NCBI RefSeq assembly: GCF_037042905.1
Contig: NC_087252.1
Coordinates: forward strand, 30,939,994 to 31,003,993
DNA: 64,000 bases
Direction of reading: 5' to 3'
DNA from: Lytechinus pictus
Lineage: Eukaryota; Echinodermata; Echinoidea; Temnopleuroida; Toxopneustidae
Both the position numbers and the translations under genes were made by a program. Position 1 is the first letter of the stretch. Every line of letters begins with the position of its first letter. Positions 1 to 10,787 of the stretch are shown piece by piece. Below the pieces are notes generated by a model, which searched no databases, was not told the DNA's origin, and was given only the letters and a program-made list of their open reading frames with translations.

Positions 1-1200
1 ATAAATGCTGCATTTTTAAATTGAAAATGGCCACCATAGGCACTTATCGTATAATATACAATTTGGGTGGAGACAAATAATGTTCACAAAAAGGGCATAT
101 GGCAGCCATTTTGAATGTTGAAATACAGTATTTATCACCTAAATTACATAAGATATGACATATTTTGTTATAAATCATGTTTTCAGACAACATTCCACTT
201 ATACACCACCATTTGACCAAGCAAAGCCAAATTCTGTTGAAATGATTTGTTCCCATTCATATTGTGCATAATACCGTAAGGGACTGTAGCGGCCATTTTG
301 ACTTTAAAATAACCGTATTTATCACCTAACTGGCAGGATAAATGATATATCTTAATGGAAATTATGCTTTCAGACAATATTTTACTCATAGATCACTATT
401 ACGTGCATTTATGGTGCTCACTTCTGTGAATATTGGTTTCCAACTTTGCATTGTACATAATACATTTAATGTCGATGGCGGCCATTTTGAAAGTCGAAAT
501 ACAGTAATTAACACAAATATGAAACCTGAATGATATATTTCGTTAGAAAATACGTTTTTAGACAGTATCCAATTAATTTATCACATATATATGTATTTTA
601 GCGCTCACTATTGTGATTTCTTTTCTCCCATTTCTCATTGTGCATAATACTTTTAGGGCCTTTGGCAGCCATTTTTAATATCAAAATACAACATTCATCA
701 CATACATGGCATATTAATAATACATTTCATTAATAATTATGTTTATAGTCAGTATTCCACCTGTTTAATCTTCATAATAAGCATTTTAGTGATCACTCTT
801 GTGAATTTTTTGGCCCTTACGCAATACTGTTTGGGCCAGTGGCGGCTAGTTTAGATATCAAAATACAGCAATGTTCCCATATATGACATTATAAATGATA
901 TATCTCGTTAGTAATGATGATTTGCATATATTACTTCGTTCATACATCGCGTTTTTTTTGCAGTTTAGTGCTCATTTTTGTGAAAATTAGTTTTCCCTAT
1001 TCATATTGTACATAATAGGGTATACAATGGCATATGGTGGCCATTTTGAATATCAGGAAAATAAATATTTTGTTAAAAATTATTTTTTCAGACAGTATTT
1101 TACTCCTGCCACGCAATTTCATGCATTTCACAGCCAATGTGCGGACAATTTTATGATTTTCATGGGTAATTTGCATATTTTGGCGGCCATATTGGATTTT
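1..1200. repeat. Diverged ~187 bp satellite, about 6.5 units
   Basis: A landmark of the form GGCGGCCATTTTGA recurs near 101, 289, 477, 664, 841, 1036 and 1182. Spacing is about 185-195 bp for the first five intervals and shorter for the last. Between landmarks the same words recur in order: aaatacagta, a 'tatcacctaa' block, 'tttcagacagtattcc', 'gcatttagtgctcac', 'tgtgcataata'. The array is cut by the left window edge, so its full length is unknown. Short open frames inside it are by-products of the repeats. Confidence 0.8.
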
Positions 1201-1300
1201 GCCAATTTGCGGAAAATGCTCAAGGTTACACGAGTGGCATCATCCAGATTCGTAATCAGCACCTTCGAATTGACAAGACACCATCAAAAAATATTGTATA

Positions 1301-1757
1301 TATAAAAAAAAAAAGGTTTGGTCAATTTTCTATGGGGCCTATCCTGGACTAAAAAGTTTAAGCTCGTGATTCGCTCGCAACATCTCACAGGGATGTCCTT
1401 TTAACAGTAATTGGACCATAATTGATAAATAAGCGATTTTAACAACTTCAGATTTAATTTTTTTTCCGAACCGCTTGCTCGCGAAAAATAAAACCTAAAT
1501 ATATATCTTATCAATCAGATATCAATTCAAATAACTGTGCTCAACTTAATTACTACAAAACACACATCTTCTTTACACTGATGATAATCTCATGGTGAAA
1601 ATATCCGTTTGCACCAAAATGCCCGTTTTGGCATATAAGTGCACCTGATGAGATTTTAAGCAATGTACTGGGTGAAATCTTTTGTTTTAAAGAATGCTAG
1701 GAAAAAAACATGTGCCATTTATCAAACTAAGATTAATTCAATGTTTGGACAGCATAC
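1301..1757. other. AT-rich spacer ending in short tandem repeats
   Basis: No gene is visible. The last part (about 1690-1757) contains 'gaatgctagg...catttatcaaactaagatt', which recurs just right of the inserted mariner-type element at about 3540-3740. The element therefore landed inside a short tandem array of roughly 70-90 bp units. Confidence 0.5.
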
Positions 1758-1759
1758 TA

Positions 1760-3525
1760 CAGTGCGTCCCCCAAAAAACTATACACTTTTGAAATGGCTG
1801 CCAAATAAGAGGTATATCAGTTTGGGGAGAAAAACTTATATATATGGAAAGCCAATAAAGTCATCTTTCAAATGACACCAAAATGTTGGAAAACTATTCA
1901 TGCTTAAGTGAGTACTACCCACTTAAACAAAGGGTATGGAAACTATGGTGGGCAGGAATTGGCCTTTCGGTTTCTTTCAGTTTGTGAGAGGCGAGTCCCT
2001 TGGAACTTTCAAACTTGAGGGTGCTGTGATGAATTAGTGGTCAATCATTATCAATTTTAATTGTTACATGTAGAGCAAATTTCATGAATTATCAAATTGA
2101 AATTCCATGCATGAGTGAGCGTGAATTGCAAACTTTAGGGCAGCATTTCAACTTTACAATGTGGGTCTCAGCAGTGTGTTCATTGGACTCAGGAGAATAG
2201 GGGTAAGAAACGACTTCAGTGGGTGAAGTAAGCTGATGGGAAAGGGGTCAACAGAACGTTTAGCCTCTCTCCTACAGGTCCGTCCCTCCCCCTCCTGTTG
2301 AGATTGAGACTGATCGATATTACATGTACGCATTAAGTGCAGAGCGGACTGTCAATTTGATAATAAAATTGGGTCATCATCTTTTACCTATCAATCGTTC
2401 AATCAACAATCTGTTAGAAAATCAACTCAATCAATGTGATCAATCAAAATAATATTCAACTGTTTTCAATAAATTATTAATCAAACATTCAGCTTTTTCA
2501 ATAAATAATTTCATAAATCATCATAATTAGTCAAGTTCTTCAAAATCATTCAATGGAAAAAAGATCCATTAACCATAATTCACTTGGTATTTAAGTTTTA
2601 AATACCACCCAGGAGAAAGAAAGGGGGTGGATGGCGGGGGAGAGTATACATAGCATGTAATTTGCAAGAGAACACAAAGAAGCCCTTTAACACAGTCTTA
2701 CCCTATCTCACCCCCTTGCATGTAACAGGTACCATCACATTAATCTGACTCTCACAAGCACACTTGCTAAGATCCACATAATTAACTAAAAAAACTACAC
2801 TAAAATTACAATTCCTGTTTACTCATGCATTACATTTCAATTTAGTAACTCATGAAATTTGCTTAAGAACCAAAACTGATCTCAATTCATCAATAATTTA
2901 GCATAACACCCTTAACTTTGTATGTTCCAAAGGACTCAACTAAAACAAAAATGGAAGGCTAATTCCTGCTCACCCTAGCAAAAGCTAGTCTCTCAGGAGG
3001 GGTGAAGGGGTAGGGAGAGAGAGAGAGAGAGGGGGGGGGGGGGGGTTAAGCGTTCTGTTGACCCATATCCCGTCAACCTACTTCCCCCACCTAAGTCCTA
3101 TCCCTATTCTGACTTTCATGAACACATTGCTGAGATCCACTTGAAAAAGTGAACAATTGTATTTCATGTTCACTCATGCATTAAATTTTAATTTAATAAT
3201 TCTCGAAATTTACTCTAAAAACCTAAATTAATAATGCTTGATCATTGATTTATCAAAACACACTCAGCTTTGCAAGTTCCAAGGGACTTGCATCTCAAAA
3301 ACTGAACGAAATTGGAAGGCTAATTTATGCCCCCCCCCCCTAGTTTTCATTCCCTTTGTTTCAGTGGGCAGTACTCGCTCAAGCAAGAATAGTTTTCCAA
3401 CTTGTTGGTGTCATTTGAAAGTTGACCTTATTGGCTTCCATATATGTAAGTGCTTTCCCCCAAAGTGATATATTTTCTATTTGGCAGTCATTTCAAAAGT
3501 GTATAGTTTTTTGGTGGTCGCACTG
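1760..3525. mobile_element. Non-autonomous mariner-type palindromic element (copy 1)
   Basis: Both ends carry CAGTGCG and its complement CGCACTG, each flanked by TA as expected for Tc1/mariner insertion. The arms are long inverted repeats: roughly 1760-2370 reads again on the other strand in 3525-2930. The right arm contains a further tandem duplication, so 2745-2990 and 3115-3330 are two versions of the same block. A GA/G-rich tract sits at 3016-3045. There is no transposase frame. Two other elements with the same ends lie at 35079 and 39776. Confidence 0.8.
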
Positions 3526-3527
3526 TA

Positions 3528-4260
3528 GTACAAGTAATATTCCATTTATCAAAGTAAGATTGATGATATATTTTTTTATATGAATGCTAAGACAAGCCAT
3601 GTAATATTTATGAAACTACATGTAAGATTGATTCCATATTTTAATTATGTACATGTATGTTCGAACAAATTAAATATTCCCGTATGTATGCTAAGACAAA
3701 TCGTGGGGTATTCACTGTACTAATATGAAGGCTATGACAAATCAGTTCCTTGCCGTGTGTAGTCAGTGTGATAGAAATGAATGAACTTATACACAAGAAC
3801 ATCTACATACAGATATATGCACGCTAGTATATTCACATGCATAACATACATTTGGGAACATTTTTTTTGCTCATTTGTTCATATTTTTCTGATATTTTCT
3901 CTATGGATAGTTGTCACGTGAAGTGCCTATTTTACTTATTTATTTACTGCTACTCGATACACCATATAAGGGATATACAAACAAGTTATATAAAGTTGAA
4001 TTCAAGTTTAATGTTTAAATCTTTTCTTCAATCATTCTTTGATTTAGGTCTGTTCCACAAATGTTGTACATAAACATATATAATGTATCATTTTTTTTAT
4101 TCATTTGTTGGTATATGCACATAAATTGACCAGCAGCAGGGCTGAATGGTCAGTTTACAATATCAATACAAAGTAGGAAAATACATATCAAGTACCGAAC
4201 AGTAAATCTATTTTTTAGCTTAATGATTGAATGACATCAATAATTATGGAACTAAATTTT
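3528..4260. other. Short tandem repeats, then AT-rich DNA without a gene
   Basis: At 3535-3740 there are repeated 'tatgaatgctaagacaa' and 'aagattgatt' blocks matching the left flank of the preceding element. From 3750 to about 4260 I see no gene or recognisable repeat. Confidence 0.5.
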
Positions 4261-4264
4261 TCTT

Positions 4265-4640
4265 GGATATATATTTGAGATTAAGAAATTAATTAGAATT
4301 TGCAGTTTTGGATTTGTGACGTCATAAACGGGCAGCTGCCCCATATGTTATGTAATGTAGAATGCGCATATTTATTTTTTCTAATGGTTCGTGATGACTT
4401 ATTTTTATTTTCCTTTCAGAAGACGAGTATGAAATTATTTATTTATTGATATACTGAAGGTACAGTAAAATAAACAAAAAACATTTTCAATATTCTAAGA
4501 AAATTGCATTTCACTGATTTTGTTTTTAACACACGATATTTAGAAAAGCTGCTCGCATATGACGTCACATATCAAATAATCAAAATTCCAATTACTTCTT
4601 TTCTTCAATGGATTTTCTCAAACCTTCGCCAATATATAAA
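4265..4640. repeat. Dispersed repeat with paired gacgtca and gcagctgcccc motifs
   Basis: The segment has 'gacgtcataaacgggcagctgcccc...ttatgtaatgta' near 4318 and 'gctgctcgcatatgacgtcacat' near 4548. The same ordered motifs occur at about 11040-11280 (with a duplicated right half at about 23630-23710) and more distantly at 32530-32760. It looks like a non-coding dispersed repeat, probably a MITE, but no clear terminal repeats are visible. Confidence 0.5.
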
Positions 4641-4837
4641 TATTTTTTTACAATTAACCTTTTAGTCAGCTCGTTCTTCTTCCGTCGGTTTCACGCTCTC
4701 GGCGGTCTTCAGGCAGAATGATGATTAACGATTTGGTTGTGTCTGCGTGCTGCAATGGGTCGCCACACCTGATTGGTTATCTGAGGGGTCTTGATCAGCG
4801 TCCGTGACAGCATTTCGATATTATTTCTGACTTTGAT

Positions 4838-5170
4838 ATTATTTCAGATACAGGAACTACAACAAATCAATGAAATATGAACAAAAAAATGAAACTCAAC
4901 TTTCCAAGTATATATGGAAACTGAAGGAAGCAACCACCAAATTCGATTTAACATAGTGAATAAAAAAAGTTGTCCAATACTAACCTAAGAAAGAGTGGGC
5001 TTTGCAATCTCTGCCTAGAAGAGAAATATACCACTATCACCAATAGCCAAAAGTCTCTCCAAAAAGTCAGAAACAATTATCATAGTCCATGCAAAACCCT
5101 CTTAAGGTTGCACCTTGAAATTAATGTGGCACAGGAGCGATTATGTTTGTCGCGGGCAAAAATTTAGGAG
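4838..5170 (+). pseudogene. Penelope-like element remnant (GIY-YIG endonuclease part)
   Basis: Read with frame breaks and stops, the translation gives 'NETQLSKYIWKLKEA' (about 4888-4935), then 'CNLCLEEKYTTIT' (about 5000-5040). This mirrors 'STELSKHIWKLKDEG' and 'CNLCLWDKYLIIT' in the better preserved Penelope-like copy at 41700-42500. These motifs belong to the C-terminal GIY-YIG endonuclease of Penelope-like retroelements. The copy is 5'-truncated and broken by in-frame stops, so it is dead. Confidence 0.65.
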
Positions 5171-5432
5171 TGAGCGATACTTTCAGGGGAAGAAAGCTAT
5201 ATAGTCATTAGTGATGTTAAGTAGTTGTGTGACACATGATCTTTGATATAGATATTCTTTCTTTATTTTCGAGCTTGTCCATTTTTTCGGACAAATAGCC
5301 CCCTTATAAAAAGAATGAAATTACCCACGCCTTATAACATAATCGAGTTAGTTCCCGATTTCAAGCGTCAAAAGTCTTCCCTTCGCCTGATGCACCAACT
5401 TACAATGTCGACCGAGAATCCAAGAAATATTA

Positions 5433-5721
5433 TCATTTGGGTTTATAAAGTATGCTGCCTATCAGATCTGCTGCTCCCGATGACTCCAATGCACTCTCTA
5501 GCTCCTCACATGGGCCGCAAGTCCTATTCTTCCACATCATTAGAATTTCCATCATTGCTTTGTGATAATCCTTGCAATGTTTTGTTAGGATGTTGCTGGA
5601 CTGGTTTGAACCGACGCCCAAACTCAAGCAGAAGGAGCCGAATATTTCATTTGGGAATTCGCGAGAGATCTGAAGAAGCTGCACCTCGGAAACGTTCTCG
5701 TTGATTCTTATCCCGCAGTTC
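5433..5721 (-). CDS. Exon 4 (death domain 2, terminal), minus-strand gene
   Basis: The acceptor is CTTTGGCCACAG|G in phase 2, and the exon runs open to TGA at 5435-5433. It encodes about 95 residues covering all six helices of a death domain: 'NENVSEVQLLQISREF', 'FCLSLGV', 'AMMEILMMWK' and 'ELESALESSGAADLIGSIL'. Confidence 0.75.
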
Positions 5722-8450
5722 CTGTGGCCAAAGATGAAAGTAAATGTTTTGATTTAGAAGTTAACGCATTTGTATCCAAAATATTTCCGAGTATATATTG
5801 AAAATGCCCGTCAACTGTCAAAGAACAGCTGAGAGGTCTCTGCCGAAAAAAAAAATTGTGAACCGGTACATAAATTTTGTCCTAAGTTTCGGAGTTGACA
5901 ATGGCAAACATAATGTCGTTTTCCCAGAGTCCATGATTGCAGAGAAACTGCATATTTTTTGGCTAATTTATCCAGTTCATAACACATGAATTAATAAGTT
6001 CCATATTTAATACTCAGTGGAAAGTAAACCGCTTTGTATTTGAGTAAATTGTTTCAAACAATGGTGTCCAGGGATGTTTCACCATCTTCGTCATAGAAAC
6101 CCTGTTCAGATATCTTGTCAATGATTTTAAGTCATAATATCAGGTGATGTAACTCCTATGATTATGATTCTGACAGACCCATAACAAAATTTCCTGAAAA
6201 TTTTTGGATATTTTTTTTATGGTGTACATGTATGGTGTATAAACGAGAATAAATATCTAAATATTGGATCATCTGCATATACCTTTTAACATGTATCGCA
6301 CGGTCCGTAATATCGTTGCGTGCCAGTGGTTGCACTTCAGCTGCAAGATAAAAACATTGATTAAATGTCGCTGTTGAAAATAATCCATTGTATAAAAAGA
6401 GCAAATTATTAAATTGGATTTGTTTTACTATCTTCAAACTCCATCTTCATACTGCAAACCAACATTGTTAATTTCCCAGGGTAATGTATATCGATATGAA
6501 TGTAGTGAATATTTGATAATTAAGGGAAAATTTCCATTACCTTATGTCACAATTCACTCAAATTTGCCAAATTGGTCATTTCAAATGTATACAATCTTTA
6601 ATAGTGATCTCACGTGTTGAAAACCACCTACCTCTTCTTTTTTTTTCTGGTCATATTTACTTTCATGCTTTCACCGTTCTGTTTTTCGCCTGCTTTCTCC
6701 TCTCGAACACACCATTTAGATTGCACCCCTTCCTGTAAGAAGTGCCCACTTCCCTAATTACAAGACAGGATTATGTTGGCGCTTGTTGGTGTATATTAGC
6801 AGGTCAAACTTTGTATCAATTTATAAGTTATCCCCACTTTTTCCTCCATTTATTTTCCTTTTTTGCGCCCCTTCACAGTTGAAGCCGATGCTTATTCCCA
6901 TTGCCCTCAGATATTTCACTTTCTACATGTTTTCATCAAAATTGTTTCGGCTTCATCACCTACAAAGTAGGGTGTTAAAACTGACGCCAGTTAGTATCCC
7001 GTGAAGACCACACCCTGGTGTGTTAGAATTGCATCCTATTCTGAGGTCGGGTTTAACTTAGATCACGGTCAAACTCTGTTCTAACATTTTGAGGTGCCCC
7101 AAAACAATATGTTTATATATTTTTTATGTTTACTATTTTGTTTCCTTTTGCTTTCATAATGGAGGAAAATGCCTAAGATATAATTCACAAACAATTATAG
7201 ACAATTTGAGTGTGAAATGAGTTAATAAATTGGATGTGTACTGTTAGGGCTTTGTGCCTAAATTGGCTCTCCATAGTTAAACCAAAACTGTAAACCCGGG
7301 TTTGATTTAAACTTTGGTTGTGAATGCGGGCCTATGAGTGTGAATATAACACCCGAATAGGTGAACTGGCAGCGAACAAAATTACACCGGATGATTGACT
7401 TGTGTGGTCTTCTATGTACACCTATCGACACTACGAGTAGGTGCGTCACAAAGCTCTCCTTATTTTACGAGCGACTTAACGAACGACTGCTGACCCTTTC
7501 TTAGGAGCCAAGTCAACATCATTGAACATTTGGTGTATATCATTTAACACAATAAATGATCACCGGTCGTTCGTTAAGTCGTCGTAACTTACGGACAGCT
7601 TCATGAAACACCCACCTGGGGGTGTTTCACAAAAAAAGTTTTGTATGATTTAAAGTCATGCTTAATGCTGACACGCACATGATAATTTGACGCGCAATCT
7701 CATGGATTAATACAGAGCTGCGCGCGTCCTTGCAGGATTTTTGCAGCTTCATTTGACCATGGACCTATGTCCATGATTTTACCAATGCAGTGATGCCTTT
7801 AATACATTCACAATGCACCTGGATATTCAAGTGCGACTCGAAGTCACACTTTACTCTTTGTAAAACATCACCTGGTGTAAGTCGCATACCTCTCTCCTTC
7901 AGATGTTCCTCCGCTACTTCCACCAAGCCAACCTTCTCTAGTGCGCATGACAGAACCCTCACTTGCTCTTCCCTCTTCATCTTCTCCCGCCAGCAAAACA
8001 GCATCGAGATAGTGCCCGCCGAGGTGACGTCACCCGCTCCCTGATTGGTCGCTTAAAACACATGGAAATGAAAAAACATTAAGTCGTACCATTCGACCAT
8101 TCAGCCATGATAAAGATGAAATCGGCAATGATGGTAATGATGATGACGGTACTAGTAATCTTGATTACACATGTATAAGTTTAAATGGTATTAATAAAGA
8201 TATGGATAGTATTTCACTATTTCAGAGAAGGGGATGAAACGAGAATTATAGAACCGGTATAATGCAATGCTATTTGTAACACAATAGTACTTAAGATACT
8301 AATGTTAATTTTGCTGCATACTAAAAATAATTATTTATATTCCGCATACTAACAATCTTGATAAATGATTGGTCAGAAGTCGGTTAAGTGATAAAAGGCA
8401 GTTTCTCCAAATCAACCATTTCCTTTCTCAAAGCCTGATATATTTGTATA

Positions 8451-8505
<55 letters not shown>

Positions 8506-9097
8506 TGAAATTATACATGTACAACAGCTTTGGCAACTCTTTTGTTTAAATATTTTGTGAAAGAAATGGATGAAGAGAACAATGGTACAATTATTCTCTT
8601 CATCCATTTCTTTCACAAAATTATATATATATATATATATTAAAAATTGTTCTGTTGTTAAAACGAAAATGCCTAATTTAAGCCACATGTAAGTCGCATT
8701 TATATGGGCAACATTGATCGTGGTAGGTGACGTGATTGTTTCTATTTTTTTCGGGGGGGGGGTCGGATGGGTGTAGATTAAAGTAATTATATTGGATGAT
8801 TTAATTTCTTTAAACACCAGAAGTATCAAAGGTAAGGGCCAATATTGCACTCATCGTCATGGATTCGTGCAGCATTGTCAGTTCAATATCGATTCGTGAA
8901 ATAATTGTTCCTTAATTACTCTTAGAATAGCGTTTGTTTCCCATTCTGAACCACTGAGTGTTATAAAGTACACTACCTTTATAATTCTTATATTCTGCAT
9001 ATGTGAAGCCAAGTTCAAGTGCCAGAGCCAAGAGCTTGTCGTTGTTCCCTATCGAATTACCAATGTTCAGGAGTTTCTTGTCTGAAATCCCGTCCAT
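5433..9097 (-). CDS. Tandem death-domain protein (four-exon minus-strand gene)
   Basis: Proposed exons, 5' to 3': 9097-8977, 8051-7890 (or to 7872), 6340-6283 and 5721-5433. Phases agree throughout (1, 1, 2, stop), giving 630 or 648 nt, i.e. 209 or 215 residues. The first death domain spans exons 1-2: an amphipathic start, then 'LGFTYAEYKNYK', then 'TISMLFCWREK' and 'LSCALEKVGLVEVAEEHL' for the last helices. The 19-residue linker exon is followed by a second death domain in exon 4 ('EVQLLQISREF', 'GSFCLSLGV', 'MMEILMMWKNR', 'ELESALESSGAADLIG'). No signal peptide, membrane segment or other domain is visible. Death domains mediate oligomeric signalling in apoptosis and innate immunity, so a cytoplasmic adaptor role is inferred. 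It lies head to head with the similar gene at 10496. Confidence 0.75.
5722..6282 (-). other. Intron of minus-strand death-domain gene
   Basis: AT-rich intron 3, with no further gene or recognised repeat apart from a poly-A stretch near 5848. The larger intron 2 (6341-7889) contains the MITE at 7461. Intron 1 (8052-8976) contains the microsatellite and inverted SINE-tail sequence at 8452-8642. Confidence 0.6.
6283..6340 (-). CDS. Exon 3 (58 nt linker), minus-strand gene
   Basis: It is bounded by a strong acceptor (TTTTTATCTTGCAG|CTG) and donor (AAAAG|GTATAT). It enters in phase 1 and leaves in phase 2, exactly like the 52 nt linker exon of the plus-strand gene at 11421. It encodes an acidic/basic linker starting 'AEVQPLARNDI'. 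Confidence 0.65.
6341..7460. other. Intron 2 of the minus-strand gene, no recognised feature
   Basis: AT- and pyrimidine-rich DNA inside the minus-strand death-domain gene. The short open frames here have no recognisable domain and no codon character. I see nothing else until the MITE at 7461. Confidence 0.5.
7461..7596. mobile_element. Small MITE with ~22 bp inverted ends
   Basis: 'ttacgagcgacttaacgaacgac' at about 7462 reads back as 'gtcgttcgttaagtcgtcgtaa' near 7567-7590. The core is AT-rich and non-coding. The following 7610-7745 block ('acacccacctgggggtgttt' and onward) is a separate repeat-like segment with a short hairpin. Confidence 0.65.
7890..8051 (-). CDS. Exon 2 (second half of death domain 1), minus-strand gene
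   Basis: The acceptor is TTTTAAG|CG on the minus strand at 8052-8053. With phase 1 the frame reads on as 'NQGAGDVTSAGTISMLFCW', then 'VRVLSCALEKVGLVEVAEEHL', typical of death-domain helices 4-6. Two donors keep the same phase: GAGAG|GTATGC (exon end 7890) and CACCAG|GTGATG (exon end 7872). The choice between them is open. Confidence 0.65.
8440..8642. repeat. (TA)n(TG)n microsatellite and inverted pair of SINE-tail-like sequence
   Basis: TA repeats at 8451-8471 are followed by TG repeats to 8503. An inverted pair follows: 'tgtgaaagaaatggatgaagag' at about 8553 and its complement at about 8600-8621, then another TA run to 8641. The same 'tgtgagagaaatgactgaagag' word ends the tRNA-type SINE at 34078. 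This is probably two SINE tails that met in opposite orientation. Confidence 0.6.
8977..9097 (-). CDS. Exon 1 of the minus-strand tandem death-domain gene
   Basis: It begins with ATG at 9097 and encodes 40 residues, ending 'TYAEYKNYK' plus one base. The donor reads AAAG|GTAGTG. It covers helices 1-3 of the first death domain. The frame runs on to a stop beyond the donor, but that extension does not look like a death domain. Confidence 0.7.
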
Positions 9098-10495
9098 TAC
9101 GTGTTATGTTTTCTCAAGCAGATTACTACGCTGCAACATTAAAGGGAGTAGACGAAACAATTAAAAATTGGTGTCTTTCGTCACATACTGTATGTCATTA
9201 ACAGTGTAATGTGTATCAATTGACAAAATTGAACAATAGCAGGTAAGGGCATATAGGGAGAGTGGGGTCAAGGGAGGGAGAGAGAACAGAAAGGACCGTG
9301 GGTAAAATTTCCACTGAAATATTGCTGACCCAGATAGATATTTAACAAGTGGAATAAAAAATGTGGCACAAAATAAAATCATTTCAACTTTACCCAAGCT
9401 TGCAATCAATTAGGCTGACATCTATTTCAATGGCTACATGACTCACGGATTGCCGACACCAGCCCTTCTTTACGTTTTCGGTGTATATTTTCGATCTGGC
9501 ATAACGCGTAATAACATGCAATGTGATTACCCTAACCCCAAGTATTATTGATAATAGAAGCAGTTACGTACCTGCCAAAGAAATTCACTCTCTGTAGACT
9601 AGTGGTTACTCAACGCAGACGATACAGCTTCACAATTCAGAGCCCGGTATTATATCGGCATTTCAAAAATACAAATACAAGTAGAGCATGTATAGAGAGA
9701 ATACGCCGTTATATATCCGGGTCATATAGTGAATCTCCAACTCTCATTACAAAAAGATAGTGCTATATGTGCTAATTCGTTGCAGGTTAGGACGAAGTTA
9801 GGTGAGTACCTTTGCCACCGATTTATGTATTAATACTTATTCCATAGGCATATTATACACTCGTGTGTATTATTTCCAACAACATTCTACCCTACTTCTG
9901 TACAGTTGCCATGGTTGTATCATGCATTTAGCATGGAGGAGTTTAACGTTGTCTTTGTACATGATACTCTCGTATTAATTTCATTGAAGAGGTAGAGTGG
10001 TTATAGAAATAATTGAGTATTGTGGGTTTGGTAAAAGGGATGTACATGTACGTTGGCGACAGCAGACCTCCCAATGATAGGTGATACACAAAACGGAAGT
10101 GGACTTTGCTCTCTGCTTCTTAACAATTGCGAGTGCGCGGTTGCCACACTATACATACAGATAATCAAACGTTGTTGATATCATCGCATACTCTTAATCA
10201 GGGGTATTATATGCGTTTGATAATGTAGTATACAGTTTGATTTGTCCTGATTAATATATGAGGCGAATTGACCTCCGTAACCCCTCTAATTGATAAATCA
10301 CGATGAAATATTTATCAGAGAATGACATCAGCCCTCTTTATGTTAATTAAGTTTTGTTAATGATCAAGATATTGCTTTTTTTAAAGAAAGATTTGTGAGA
10401 CGTTGAATTAAAGTTGTTTACATGTTCTAGTTTATCTGTTTTTATCAAAATCGTTGAATTTAAAATCCCGTTGTTTTTATGTCATATACCGTAGA
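9098..10495. promoter_or_regulatory. Shared upstream region of the divergent death-domain genes
   Basis: This 1.4 kb gap separates the two start codons of the head-to-head genes, so it must contain both promoters unless there are upstream non-coding exons. I see no convincing TATA box, no coding frame and no recognised repeat. The call rests on position alone. Confidence 0.4.
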
Positions 10496-10787
10496 ATGGC
10501 GTCACACTCAGAACCAGACTTTGACGAGGTCCTCAAACTGATCGCAGAAGACATAACCAACGAAGACCATATTGAAAGGTTAGGAAAAGCCCTTGGTTTC
10601 CGTAAAGGCCCCATTGAAAACTACATCAAATCCAACTTCCGGTTTGGTAACGTTACGAGCAGGGGTACACTTCAGATGCTCCGGGATTGGAATCTTAAAG
10701 TAAGCAGAACGCAGCAGTTTGGAGAGCTAAGGGCGGCTCTAATAAAGGCAAACTTGCAGGCGACGGCGGATGATCATTTACCCCAAG
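10496..10787 (+). CDS. Exon 1 (death domain 1), plus-strand gene
   Basis: ATG at 10496 begins 'MASHSEPDFDEV'. An in-frame upstream extension to 10454 exists, but the ATG gives the natural start of the domain. It encodes 97 residues plus one base and ends at CAAG|GTAAGT. It is the only copy of this exon; the downstream duplication lacks it. Confidence 0.8.

Noticed and set aside
1..1200. CRISPR-like array
   Set aside because: Repeats are long, diverged and without constant spacers in an intron-bearing eukaryotic genome; it is a satellite.
4970..5167. Independent 65-residue gene
   Set aside because: The frame is the damaged end of a Penelope-like endonuclease, matched by 42370-42430.
8369..8850. 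Coding frames across the TA/TG microsatellite
   Set aside because: Alternating Tyr-Ile/Cys-Val or His-Thr translations of dinucleotide repeats; likewise 33890-34139.
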